Assembly (NCBI GenBank): GCA_905178155.1
Contig: CAJINV010000003.1
Span: 1,080,968-1,144,967 of the forward strand
DNA length: 64,000 nt
From: Amoebophrya sp. A120
Taxonomy: Eukaryota; Sar; Dinophyceae; Syndiniales; Amoebophryaceae
Reading direction: 5' to 3'
In this document: in pieces, positions 10,642-20,693 of the stretch
Numbering within the stretch: position 1 is the first letter of the stretch
Layout: each line of letters starts with the position of its first letter
Program-made: the position numbers and the translations under genes
The notes under the pieces: model-generated
Seen by the model: only the letters and a program-made list of their open reading frames with translations
The model's database searches: none
What the model was told of the DNA's origin: nothing

Positions 10642-12780
10642 TCATTGGTAACAGCACTCCGGCGACGATTTCGCATCCATCTGGTGTCGGTGCATGGCTC
10701 GCAAGCTCTTGAAGGTCCGCTTGCAACCCTCGCAAGTCGCGACCTCCTTTTGCGTGCGCTTCAAAGTCAACGATGGAGCTGTTTGGCACATCTCCTGCTT
10801 TTGGAAGCCCGACTCGGACAGCAACCGCTGAGGAACACCGGTAATATCGGCAGTACTTTTCATTGCAGTCGATCGTGGTGGAACAGAACCACTTGCTGGC
10901 TCGGATGTGAGCGTCGGGTGCGAAATAGTACCCCCGTGGTTCTCCGCCGCCTCCTCCGGCGAAGTCGACGATGTGTCGTGCACATTGCTTTCAGCTTGTC
11001 CCCGAGCCTTGTTGCAGAAGTTGCAGAACTCCGCGATCTGGCGGTCGGCCTCGTTCTCAAACGCGTTGGGATCACGATATCCCTTCTGGTCCCCGAAAAC
11101 ATCTGTGAAAAAGCGAGCCCAGCGGCAAAAGGCCGCGTCATTCATGAAAATGTCGGCAAATGTGCGTCCCTTGTGCATCCCGTAGTTGAAGAAGACAACC
11201 TGCTCAGACGACGTGGCCGTGGCGAACGGGCAGGCCTCATCGTCGACGACCGAAGGTTCTTGAGCTTGCTGTGCAAACAGCGAGGTGTCCTGCTTAGTCC
11301 CGGAACAAGCACAGGAAGCGCAGAAGTGCTGCGGCAAGCTCATTCCTTTTGCCGCCTCGACAGTTCTAGTGCAGCACGCAGGAGCAGCCAGCTCTGCAGA
11401 CGGAACTGATCGGCCGTGCAGTCCGAGGTCACGAGCGATCTGTGGCACCTGCATTCGTGTCCGTGGCTGGCGGGATCGGGCTGCTTGCTGATTCTGTCTC
11501 CTGTTTTTCCAGCCAAGTGCAACGGCATCCGCAGTTGTCCTTGTGGTCCTTGTCACCTGCTTTTCATTATTTGGCACAACCACAAGGACCGGCGCAACGA
11601 GAGACTCGAAGAGAGACGAGCTCTGAGAGATCGCTGAAGTATCATGTTCCTCCAACGCACAGGCGGTGAGCAAACGGCACAGCCCCTGGTCTTCGGCCTG
11701 CAGATGCGCTGGAACAGAGGTGAGAACACCTGCGGAAGCCGCTATCTTGATCAGGTCATCGACGGCCTTGGCACGCTGCGGCAAAAGCCGTCCGTGCTCT
11801 TTCAGGACCGGCATGTAGTCTTTTCTCCACCTCGCGGTCTCTTCGTAGTGTAAGTCCTTGAGCGCATCTGTTTCCTGCAGTCTCCGCAGAAGCTGCTCCT
11901 TCGTGAAGCCGGATGCTAGGCGACCGTACCATCGCAAAAGCGTCTGCAACGTGTTCTGGTTAAACTCCGCACCGGTCTTCCTCGCTGGCGGAAAAGGAAT
12001 CTTCGCCCTGGTGTACCGTAAACTGTGATGATACGTCTCCGCAAGCTTCAGCATCCGCAGCATACAGCCGCCTTTCGTGTGTCCTTTATCGATCGCGACC
12101 TGAATTGTAGTTTTTGGCTGGCTAGAATTATGGGTGTCTTCAAATCGGAGAGACTCCAGCGAAACGTCCGCACCTCGAATCAGCAGCTCGACTACTACAT
12201 CTACATGGCCGTTCCGGACGGCGGCAATCAACGGTGTGTCGTCTTCTACACTGGTGACATCGACATCGTCCTCGTAGCCCCCGGCTCTTTCTTCGAAATC
12301 CAGTCGGACACGGCGCGCATTCAGCTTTCTCAATCCGTTCTTCGCGTCCAAAATTTCTTTCACTTTGGACACATCTCCGTTCATTGCCGCCTTTACGATC
12401 GGCGGATGCGGTTTGTCTCTGCCGCCGAATTCCATTTCCACTGTCGACTGATACAGCATATCATCGTCCGACCTGGGATCGGTAGTGCCGCGTCGCTGTG
12501 TCAGGTGTCGCGTGCAGTAGCCATATTTCAGAATATTGTGTGAGCAGTCGTAATCCAGCTGATCGTCGTGGTCGGTGGTGGTGCCGCAGCGCTTGCCTTT
12601 CTCCGTCTTACCTCGGCACCGAAAGTGGAAACCAGTGCCGTCCAGGTCGGAGCCCGCATCATCACTTGACGACGTCGACGTCTGCATTTCGTCAGAGTGG
12701 TCAGAGTCATTGCCATTGAGCAACCTGTCAAGGGAATTTTCTTCCCGGTTGGCGAGCAAGGTGGAAACCACGAACGACAT
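10642..12780 (-). CDS. Ankyrin / ExoX-C-like / C2H2 zinc-finger protein
   Basis: One uninterrupted frame of about 712 residues starts from the ATG at 12780 (the longer frame starts at GTG). Residues ~35-85 hold a cysteine/histidine cluster (FRCRGKTEKGKRCG, then DCSHN and YCTRH) that could bind zinc. Two ankyrin repeats follow (IVKAAMNGDVSKVKEIL near 133; TPLIAAVRNGHVDVVVELL near 185). Near residues 530-590 is a block FNYGMHKGRTFADIFMND followed by FCRWARFF, resembling the C-terminal domain found after ExoX-type exonucleases (fGkhKGktF...Y..W). The extreme C-terminus is a C2H2 finger: CEGCKRTFKSLRAMHRHQMD. The order suggests a nucleic-acid-associated regulator, but no catalytic nuclease domain is present. 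The function is not known. Confidence 0.75.
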   Translation of the reverse strand: MSFVVSTLLANREENSLDRLLNGNDSDHSDEMQTSTSSSDDAGSDLDGTGFHFRCRGKTEKGKRCGTTTDHDDQLDYDCSHNILKYGYCTRHLTQRRGTTDPRSDDDMLYQSTVEMEFGGRDKPHPPIVKAAMNGDVSKVKEILDAKNGLRKLNARRVRLDFEERAGGYEDDVDVTSVEDDTPLIAAVRNGHVDVVVELLIRGADVSLESLRFEDTHNSSQPKTTIQVAIDKGHTKGGCMLRMLKLAETYHHSLRYTRAKIPFPPARKTGAEFNQNTLQTLLRWYGRLASGFTKEQLLRRLQETDALKDLHYEETARWRKDYMPVLKEHGRLLPQRAKAVDDLIKIAASAGVLTSVPAHLQAEDQGLCRLLTACALEEHDTSAISQSSSLFESLVAPVLVVVPNNEKQVTRTTRTTADAVALGWKNRRQNQQAARSRQPRTRMQVPQIARDLGLHGRSVPSAELAAPACCTRTVEAAKGMSLPQHFCASCACSGTKQDTSLFAQQAQEPSVVDDEACPFATATSSEQVVFFNYGMHKGRTFADIFMNDAAFCRWARFFTDVFGDQKGYRDPNAFENEADRQIAEFCNFCNKARGQAESNVHDTSSTSPEEAAENHGGTISHPTLTSEPASGSVPPRSTAMKSTADITGVPQRLLSESGFQKQEMCQTAPSLTLKRTQKEVATCEGCKRTFKSLRAMHRHQMDAKSSPECCYQ

Positions 12781-13656
12781 GATGTTGCGAGAAAACTTAA
12801 CAATCACAATCAGTAAAGACTAAAGAGGTGGACTCTAATCTTGTATATCAGCGTTTCCTCGTACTCACAAAAACCTTCCCCGTAAAAAACGCCTTCAAGC
12901 ACCTTTAGCCAATGAGAGGAAAAGCCACTGCTACCTTCGCGTAGATGAAGCCGCTGATGCTATAATTTGTATTCGTGTCGACCCTTATGTGTGCTTTTTC
13001 CGACGGGCCCTATGCCTATCTGAATCGACAAGGCGACGAAAAACGAGTAATCCCATCACGAACGCGAACTTGCACTTGGCTCTCTCCATCTCGACTTTCG
13101 TCCGTGACAAAGACCACTCATGGACGATACTGAATACTGTACAGAGAACCAAGAAAGCTTTTGGCGTAGAAAACAAGCTCGTGCTAGCTTCGCCAGCAGA
13201 GGGCAACAGCTTGCAACATACTGCAGGTTCACAACCTGCACCTTCAAGCGGAAAGAGTGATACCAAACAACAAGCTCTCTCAAGGGCTGCGTGCTCCCTT
13301 GCGCGAATAAAAACGTTGTAAAGTAATCCTTTGTGCGCCCATCCGATCCGTGTGCCCCGTGCCAAAGAAACAGCACGTCCGCACGGTCCGGCGACGAATC
13401 GAAATTGAGTCAAGCAAGATGTCTGTTTCAAGGACGTTAATCGGTTTCAGTTCGTCACGGTTAATTAGATTCGACTAAGTACCATAAACCATTTGCAAAT
13501 ACAAGATCTTCAAACAGGGTCTTCGATGAGAAAGTCGTAAAAAAGTACAATCAGTACGAAAAGTTCGTCAATTTTTCATCTTCTGTCCCGCCCAACTACG
13601 ACCAGCAGGCAGCAGCACTGTCACAGTACTAAACTGCATCACTAGTTCTGCGATTA
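12781..13656. other. Spacer without a supported gene
   Basis: About 880 bp. A 148-codon minus-strand frame at 12985-13431 has no recognisable domain, many cysteines and a non-native look, and is left out. Nothing else is seen. Confidence 0.5.
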
Positions 13657-16600
13657 CTAGTACCCCATCGTCTTCGCCATCGCGCGGGCCATTTTCTGCA
13701 CCTCCATATCCGCCACCTTGGCTTGGTGGGACAACCGTGCCACGGAGTCCCGCTCCTCGGCGAGGCGTCGCTCGACGAACTTCCGCTTCGAGCGCTCCTT
13801 CTGCAAGGCCTCCTGGGCAAGCTTCAAGACACGCTCGTTCGCCTTCTGCTGGTGCTTCTTGTGCGCCGCCGCGGGGTCGAACACGGTGCTCGAACTGCTA
13901 CCGGGGAGAATGGAAGACGGCAGCATTGCGGATACGTTCGTTGACCAAGTGGAGGAACCGTGCATCACAGACTGGCTGTGCTCGAGCTCGACCTGATAGG
14001 TTGTTCATCGAGGGTCTTGCTGTTCTTTCAAGCATGTCAACCGAACAAAAGTCCTTCCTTTGCTCTCTTTGTGCTGAAACACGTGATGATGCTCTAAAGT
14101 ATCTACGAAACAAAACAAAAGCTGGCAAACGGCATATTTATTATACGTCCTTGTGCTGCAATTGGTTTTCCAGGTAGCGAATTCGGTTCTGCATACTGCG
14201 GATCCGCATTTTTTGCTCCGCGTGCTCCGCAAAAAGCTCCTTCCGGTCCGAAGAGGTGGCCTTGGCTTTGTAGAACTCCACGTCGAGCTGCAAGTGCCTG
14301 ATTTCCATCAGCAAGTCCTCTTTCGTGTAGTCCGCCATCGGGATGTGGAAGTAGTCCGACGGCTTCTTGTGGTTTACCTGCACGGCCAACGTTTTCACCG
14401 CCTGCACGGCGCCGTTGTTGATCGACGTGGGCTTCTGGGCGGAGTCGCTCGTGATGTTGATCTTCGAGCTGATGTGGTCGAAATTCTCGTGCAGCGCCTT
14501 CCTCGACTCTTCCCCGAACTGTAGGGAAATGTGCTCCTCGGTGTATGTGTTTGTGTTCAGGCGCTGCTTCGGGGAACGCTTCCCCGGATTGGCCTGCCGA
14601 TTCAGCTTGTCGTTGTTGCTGGAAAAGGTCTTGTACTCCAGCTTGCGCTGCTCCGCTAGCTGCGCGTGGAGCCAGGAGACCTCGTTCTTCAACTTGGTCA
14701 CCAGGTCCGTGTCGTTGTCCTCCCACTTCGGAAATTTGATCCCGTCAAAAAACGCCGACCCGGTGTGTGCCTGGATGCTGGGCAGCTTCACCTTGGGACT
14801 CGGGGCAAAGGTACCCTGGCCGTCCCCGCCCATCTGGTCCGCGAGCCAGGAACGGACGACCAGAAACTTGCAGGCTGTGATTAATGGTATAGGATTTTGG
14901 TGAGCCACGTACGCTTACGCAACCTTGCGCTCGTTTTTACGTTGGGGATGGTTATATAATTCATTGTCATTCTCAACGAGGACTTCCAAACATCGCATAA
15001 ACAAGCACCAGCAGTAGTCAGCCGTTAGGAAGACGAGTATGAATCTTTCTATCACCAGGAAAAAATACCTTCTATGAAGTCCTCCAAGGACAGGTTCTTT
15101 GCGGGCGGGAAGATGTTCTTGAAGTGGTGAATGACCGGCTTGATATCCAACTGCGTTCCCCCGTCGCCAGGCAAATAGGCACACAGGTTTTTCACAATCT
15201 CTTGGAGAACAAACACGGGTAAAATACCTGTATTAACTAAGCCATTGTTCGACCGCAAGATGTAGTACATGATGAAGAAGGTTCTTGGCTACCACAGTGA
15301 AGTTGTTGTAGTACCTACTTCCATTGATTTGGCCAAGCGCATAGTGGTACAGTGGAATTTGCTTCTGCCTAAAATTCCAGTACTCACAGCAGCATTCTTT
15401 CGGTTTCAGGCACCCCTCAAAAAAAGTAAGTACCGTCCCCCTCGGTGTCCATATCCATGAACGCCTTTTCCACCTTCTGCGCGAAATCGTCACCGTAGAG
15501 CGTGTAGTCCAGCCAGATCGGAATGCCGTTCCCTATCTTCTCCCGAAACTTGTAGATGTTCTTCACATCCTCTTCGAGCCAGAGGAACATTGCTGTTTTT
15601 TAGTCGTGAATGAGTCTGGTTCCGTGCGCGCACGAGTTTTAAACTCGAGTACAACTTGTTCCTACCCTCATGCATAGTACACAGCGAAGAGCATCGTTGT
15701 ACTAGGTCTAGATTGTATCACCTCATGATAATGCAAGCGAAGAAGGGTCGTCCTCGCGGCGGCGGCCACGAACAATTAAAACGTAACCGGAAAAAGTAGG
15801 CAGCATTCATATGTACTTATCGCTTCCCGCTTGTCTAGCACCGAGGGAATTCGTCGTGGGGACAAGGTGCGCGAAGTTCCTCGTAGGTTGCCCTTCATGG
15901 TGGTGAACCGACTGTCGGGTCGAAGTTTTGGATAGCTAATCTTCGCGTCGGTGTCAACCTTTGGCCGCGGGAGGGGCATCGGCCCCGTCCGAAACGGCAC
16001 CAGCTTCTGTGGCGAGGCATTACTTGGGCCTTTCCGGGTGGTGACTGAGAAGATTTTGAAATCACTTCATAGTAGCTTCTGCTGCTGCACGCGAATAGGT
16101 AATGTTCCCACATGTTGCAAGTTGTAGCATCAATCTGAACGACAGAATGACTATATTCACATGCACTTTACCTTTCGGTTTTGGCGGCGTGTAAACTTCC
16201 TTCTTTGCTGGTTTTGCGGGTCGGGGCGCTGTCGACCCACTCGAGCCTCCTCCTTGCGCTACTGGTTTTGACGACGTTTTTTTCCGCGCATGCACTCCCG
16301 CCATCTTGCTTCCCCCAGAACCTGAAGACGGACGTAGACGTAGACGTAGAGGTCGTTGGATATGAAATGTAAAGAACATGTTGCTTTTCTTCAGCAGTAC
16401 AGGGCGAAATGCAGCCCAGAGTCTCCTATGCACGCGAAGAGGTGGAAAAACTCGTAAAAATAAATTCATTTCAAAAATACTGGCTTTTCCTGACGACTCG
16501 GTAGTCGCGAGCAGCGATCCCACTGCAGAGGACACCAGATGGTTGGCCTCGCTCTCGGCTACTTCTTCCCGGGCAACCTCCGAGTTTTTAGAGGATTGGA

Positions 16601-17362
16601 TCTGCTGCACCTCCACATCCGATCCACTCGGAATCATCTGCGGCCCACTCCCGATCTCGTCCGGCGGCGGGGCCTGCGATTTGCATGTGCACTCAGTATT
16701 ATACTGGCATGTTTCTTGCTTGTAAAACTTCTTGCAGAATATCTCACAACTTCGACACAAAAGGAAGCTGGCTTAGAAGATTGCGTTAGATGAAAATTAA
16801 GTACGCTAGAGGCAGCTCCCGCGGCCGCAGCCTCCTCCGCGGGGGGTGGTTCGGCTTCAGATGCTGTTGCCTCTGCGGTTGCGGCGTGCATTCCCTCAGT
16901 CACGATGGCTTGCAGGTGCCGTCGGAAAGCAATGTACTTCCCAAACGTCGTGAACTCCTCCGCGCTCATCCCGTTTTTGAAGGTGCTGAGTGTGTACTTT
17001 CGAAATTCGCTCTCGGTGTCTTCTTCCACGGTTTTATTTGCAGGGAAGGAGCTGGTGCTCGAGGAACTACTACTGGAACTTCTCGATCCAGCCACGACAC
17101 ACGCTGCAGGTATCGCCTCTGCGACGAGGCCGCCGATCTTCCCGACCAGGTTGTCCTGGACCTGGTCGAAGGAAAGCGCGTCGCTTCCCTCGGGATCTGC
17201 ATCTTGGTACTCCTGCTCGAGGGAGTATTCAAAGTCTGCACCTAGCACCTCCTCAAACCAGTCGAGGGACACGCCTCCGGACCGAAACTCGTCGAGGGTA
17301 CTACCTGTCTTTTTCAGCAAGGCAGCCGCTTCGGAAGCTGACGCCGGCCCTCCGGCGGCCAT
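13657..17362 (-). CDS. EF-hand-like coiled-coil protein, eight exons
   Basis: Predicted exons: 17362-16805, 16673-16481, 16321-16172, 16044-15817, 15592-15434, 15227-15069, 14874-14147 and 13992-13657. All seven introns are GT-AG and all phases agree, giving about 836 residues. The N-terminal part (MAAGGPASASEAAALLKKTG) is acidic with an LSFDQVQDNL segment. Residues ~190-370 are proline/serine-rich and basic. Then comes WLEEDVKNIYKFREK and an EF-hand-like loop DTEGDGILPVFV, which is completed only after splicing, followed by LSLEDFIEACK. The C-terminal ~350 residues are coiled coil (DLVTKLKNEVSWLHAQLAEQ; KMRIRSMQNRIRYLENQL; VLKLAQEALQKERSKRKF). Two genes separated near 15.7 kb remain possible, because both open frames also end in stops there. 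The architecture hints at a calcium-responsive cytoskeletal protein, but the function is not recognised. Confidence 0.7.
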
Positions 17363-18406
17363 GATGGATGCAGATATAGGTGGAGCTGCGCACTGTTCGT
17401 CGTTTTGCTCGAGCGGACGGGACGATTTAAGTTCTTAGCAGGCACGTTAAAGGAGGGGCAGCAATGTTGAGCCTAAGCCTATGGACTACAAGTACAACAC
17501 TACATCACACAACTAGTTCGTATAAGATAATTGACGACAACATCATCGTCGCCAAAGTTCTTGCGCTCGTGGTTAACATCCTCTCGACTTCGAACAATCG
17601 CAATAGGATCTTGCTGTGCTGCTCTCCTCGAAAACTGGTACACAAAAATCGTCACTCAGTCCTTCATTCTCTCCAGCGAAGTAGCTGCGAGCTCTGGATC
17701 CGCCACGAGGAAGTTCATGAGGTTGATATTATCATTAGGAGATACGTAAAAAACGAAAAGGACCAAACGCTCGTTGAGTGCTACGGAACCTCGACAGATC
17801 GATGAACGAGGTAAAGTAATCCGTACGGGAGAAAATAAACTCCAACACGACAAATTCAATGCTGTCCGGCAGGGCTAAGTACATAGAAAATACGCGGGAA
17901 CCTTAACAAACCTTTCTACTCCGTGCATCACAAAGAAAACCGCGATAACGAATGTGGGAAACCGAAACGGTCTAGAAACCAAAACCTGCCCTGTCACACA
18001 CGCCTCCAAGTTTGCATTCTCATCAACTCTCTGCGAAGTAGAATCGTGGCTTCTTCATGCTTTGCAGACCAGTGGTCATACTTTTTTCATTACGACACAG
18101 CGCCAACACACGAGTTTCGACGAACAATTATCTAGTACACGATTTGAAACGGCTTCAGAGGAGAACAAGGTGAGGAGAAGCCTCGTTGGATTCCTCGGGC
18201 ATCTTCGGATGTTGGGATGACCTTTTTCAATCCGATGCTGATATCGTATGTGTTTTGTTGTACCAGCATGTCGTCTTGTTAGTCCATAGGGGCGATTCCA
18301 ATTTATAGACCTGGATCTGCTCTGGACCGTGTCGCTTTGTTGAGAATAATAAAATCTGATTCGTCTTTCTGCTCTACTTTCATTTCACAGAGCGTTGCTC
18401 TGGCTC
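17363..18406. other. Spacer between coiled-coil and TPR genes
   Basis: About 1.04 kb. No gene, repeat or introner was found; the open frames on both strands are short and domain-free. Confidence 0.5.
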
Positions 18407-20246
18407 TCAAATCTTTGCTTTTTCAGCCGTGATTGTCTGGACTAAGTTAGTGAGCACTTCGGTGCTCGGTACCTCAGGGAGCTCTCGCAACAATCTTTGC
18501 CGCCTGTCCGGGTCCGACTTCGTATCCAGGATTTTCAGCACCTTATCGTACAGTTCTACTCGCGCTTTCTTTTCCACAGCTGGCAGTCGGGCCATGGCCA
18601 GGTAGCTGAGCGCGACGCAACCATGGTCCGGACCGTAGAGACGCATGTAGATCTCCAAACTGCGCTGGTACGCATCCCGTGCCTGGTCTGGGTCTCCCTT
18701 TGCCCGATACGCCCTGTGATTAGTTGTATGTTGCAGATACAAAAAGTTGTACTAGACGCCTTACCACGATTGTTCACCAGTTATATCTTTTGAACTCTAT
18801 CTGTTCAAACCATGCACCATAACCATGTTGTTTTCAAGTAAGCAGTTGCTGATGCTGATCACAAACCGAATCCTCGAGAAAACAAAAACATTTCCTTATT
18901 CGTTTGTACTGGCCAAGATTCTGGAGTATCTGGGCACACAAGCTGGTCGTCAAGTTTTGCTCGTCCCCTTTGGTTGTTTCGTTGAGCGCGTTTCGCATCG
19001 AAGTTATCGCCGAGTCCACGTCCCCGCTCTGCTTGCAAGCGAGTCCGAGGTTGGAGTAGATATTCGCCAGGTCGTCCCGGTACTTCTGGGTTTCCTCCTT
19101 GAGGCGCAACTTGAGGGCGAGTTGGGCCTGGAAAACGTCGCGCGCCTCCTTCGGCCGGCGGAGCCGCATAAAGCACTTGGCCATCCACTCGTGGGCCTCC
19201 AAATCCGCGGTTACGTCCACGACATCAAACTCGCGCAGGTTCTTGTTCCCCATCGCATGATCACCAGCCTGGCTCGTTCCGCTCGGTTCCTTATTTTCCT
19301 CGCCTTCCTCACTCGTGACCTCAAATACATCTCGCTTCGTTGGCGTTTCGGCGGTGCACGTAGCACCTCCTGCGGGACTGCTCTCATCCGGCTGATCTAC
19401 TAGGTCGGCAACTGCTGATGATGAGGTCGCGGCACGACCCGTGGTACTACTTGTTGATTTTATTTCCGGCGATTGTTCTTGTGTGGGCGCAATTATGGGT
19501 TTGTTGTTCTCGAGCAAGACTGCCTCAAACTTGGAGATGGCGCCCATAACATCCCCCTTTTGGTACAGTGCTTTTCCTTCGTCGAGGTGGCGTCGCTTGG
19601 CGGCGTTGTGCGGATTTTGCTCCGCAAGTTTCACTGCCGTGTCGCTCTTGATCGTTTTCTTCATTTGCTTCTGGATTTCGTGTTCCGCCTTTTTCCGCCA
19701 GTCTCGAAGGACCTTGTCGAGTTCTTGTTTTGTTGTATCGGCGGGTTTACTATTTTTGCCCTCAACATCAGCCACCAGCGCCTGGAATCCTTTATCACTT
19801 AGCTCGAGACACTTTTGCCACTCTTGCAAGGCGAAGTGGGCCCGGAGCGCGTTGTGGTATCCTTTCGCGTTGAAAGCATCTTTTTGCACCGCGAGCGCGC
19901 CGTCGGCCGCGGCCTTACGATACTCTTCCCGCGCGTTGAAGCACATCGCGCGGTTGCTGTACAGCTTCGAGTTCTCGGAGCCGCCCGGCATTTCTATGGC
20001 TTTCGTAAAGTGGTCAATCGCCTTCTCGAAGCGCTTCCGCTTGTAAAAAAAGTTGCCTGCAAGCCGCTGGCTTTCCGCGTCAGAGCCACCACTTTCGTCA
20101 CTCGACCAGTAGTCTTTTTCCTCGCGCCGTTTTGCTTGTTTACGCGTTCTTTCGCCATCTGCCTCGTCTGTCGCCCCAGTCGCACTGGCACTCACGGGGA
20201 GCTGCACGACTTGCGCACCCGAAGGAGCTTGCTCTGGAGCCGTCAT
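18407..20246 (-). CDS. TPR-repeat protein, two exons
   Basis: Exons are 20246-18910 and 18716-18407, joined by a GT-AG intron (18717-18909) whose 3' end reads CTAATCACAG. Phases agree and the product is about 548 residues. The start is the ATG at 20246. An N-terminal acidic linker is followed by TPR helices (LAGNFFYKRKRFEKAIDHFT; SKLYSNRAMCFNAREEYRKA; YHNALRAHFALQEWQKCLEL). A charged helix follows, then another TPR (EGKALYQKGDVMGAISKFEA), a long serine/threonine-rich linker, and C-terminal TPRs (ANIYSNLGLACKQSGDVDSA; AYRAKGDPDQARDAYQRSLE, the latter created by splicing). The three N-terminal TPRs resemble Hsp90/Hsp70 co-chaperone TPR clamps, so a chaperone-adaptor role is possible. The family member cannot be named. 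Confidence 0.82.
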
Positions 20247-20693
20247 GATAGTTGTTGTCGTTTGGAGAAATTATGTTGCCACTAGTAGTCGTGGTTTCTG
20301 CTGCAATTGTCTCGCCAAATCTAGGTACTACTTCTCAATGTGCCCATTTGTACTCAAGCGATACTTCTACGGAGGGGGGTACTTCGTGGCGATTCATGAA
20401 AGTATCTGAGACTCAAAAACCACAAACACCGTACTGACAGACCTGTTCCCGTGCAATCAATCTTCAAGTTGCGCCACCGTGATTACCGTCTGTCAACAAG
20501 ATGATGAAGAACAAGAAGTGCAAAGCATCAGCGTTCTAACTAAGATCTATCAGAAAAAAAAGTGGGCTTACGTGCGATTTCAAGCACGAAGTATCCACGG
20601 AAGTTTGATTTTTGCCTCAATTCTGTTGAAGTTGAAGAAAGGATCGCGTTCGAGGACAAGGCGGACGATTAATTTGTCTTGCTGGTCCTACAA
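20247..20693. other. Spacer, no feature seen
   Basis: About 450 bp with only short frames on either strand. It should hold the 5' end of the TPR transcription unit or the 3' flank of the oxidoreductase gene. Confidence 0.5.

Noticed and set aside
12985-13431. 148-codon minus-strand frame
   Set aside because: It lacks conserved motifs, has unusual composition and no splice continuity with neighbours.
15676-15776. Gene boundary between an EF-hand gene and an upstream Pro-rich gene
   Set aside because: A GT-AG intron from 15816 to 15593 joins the two parts with correct phase, so one gene is preferred, though not proven.
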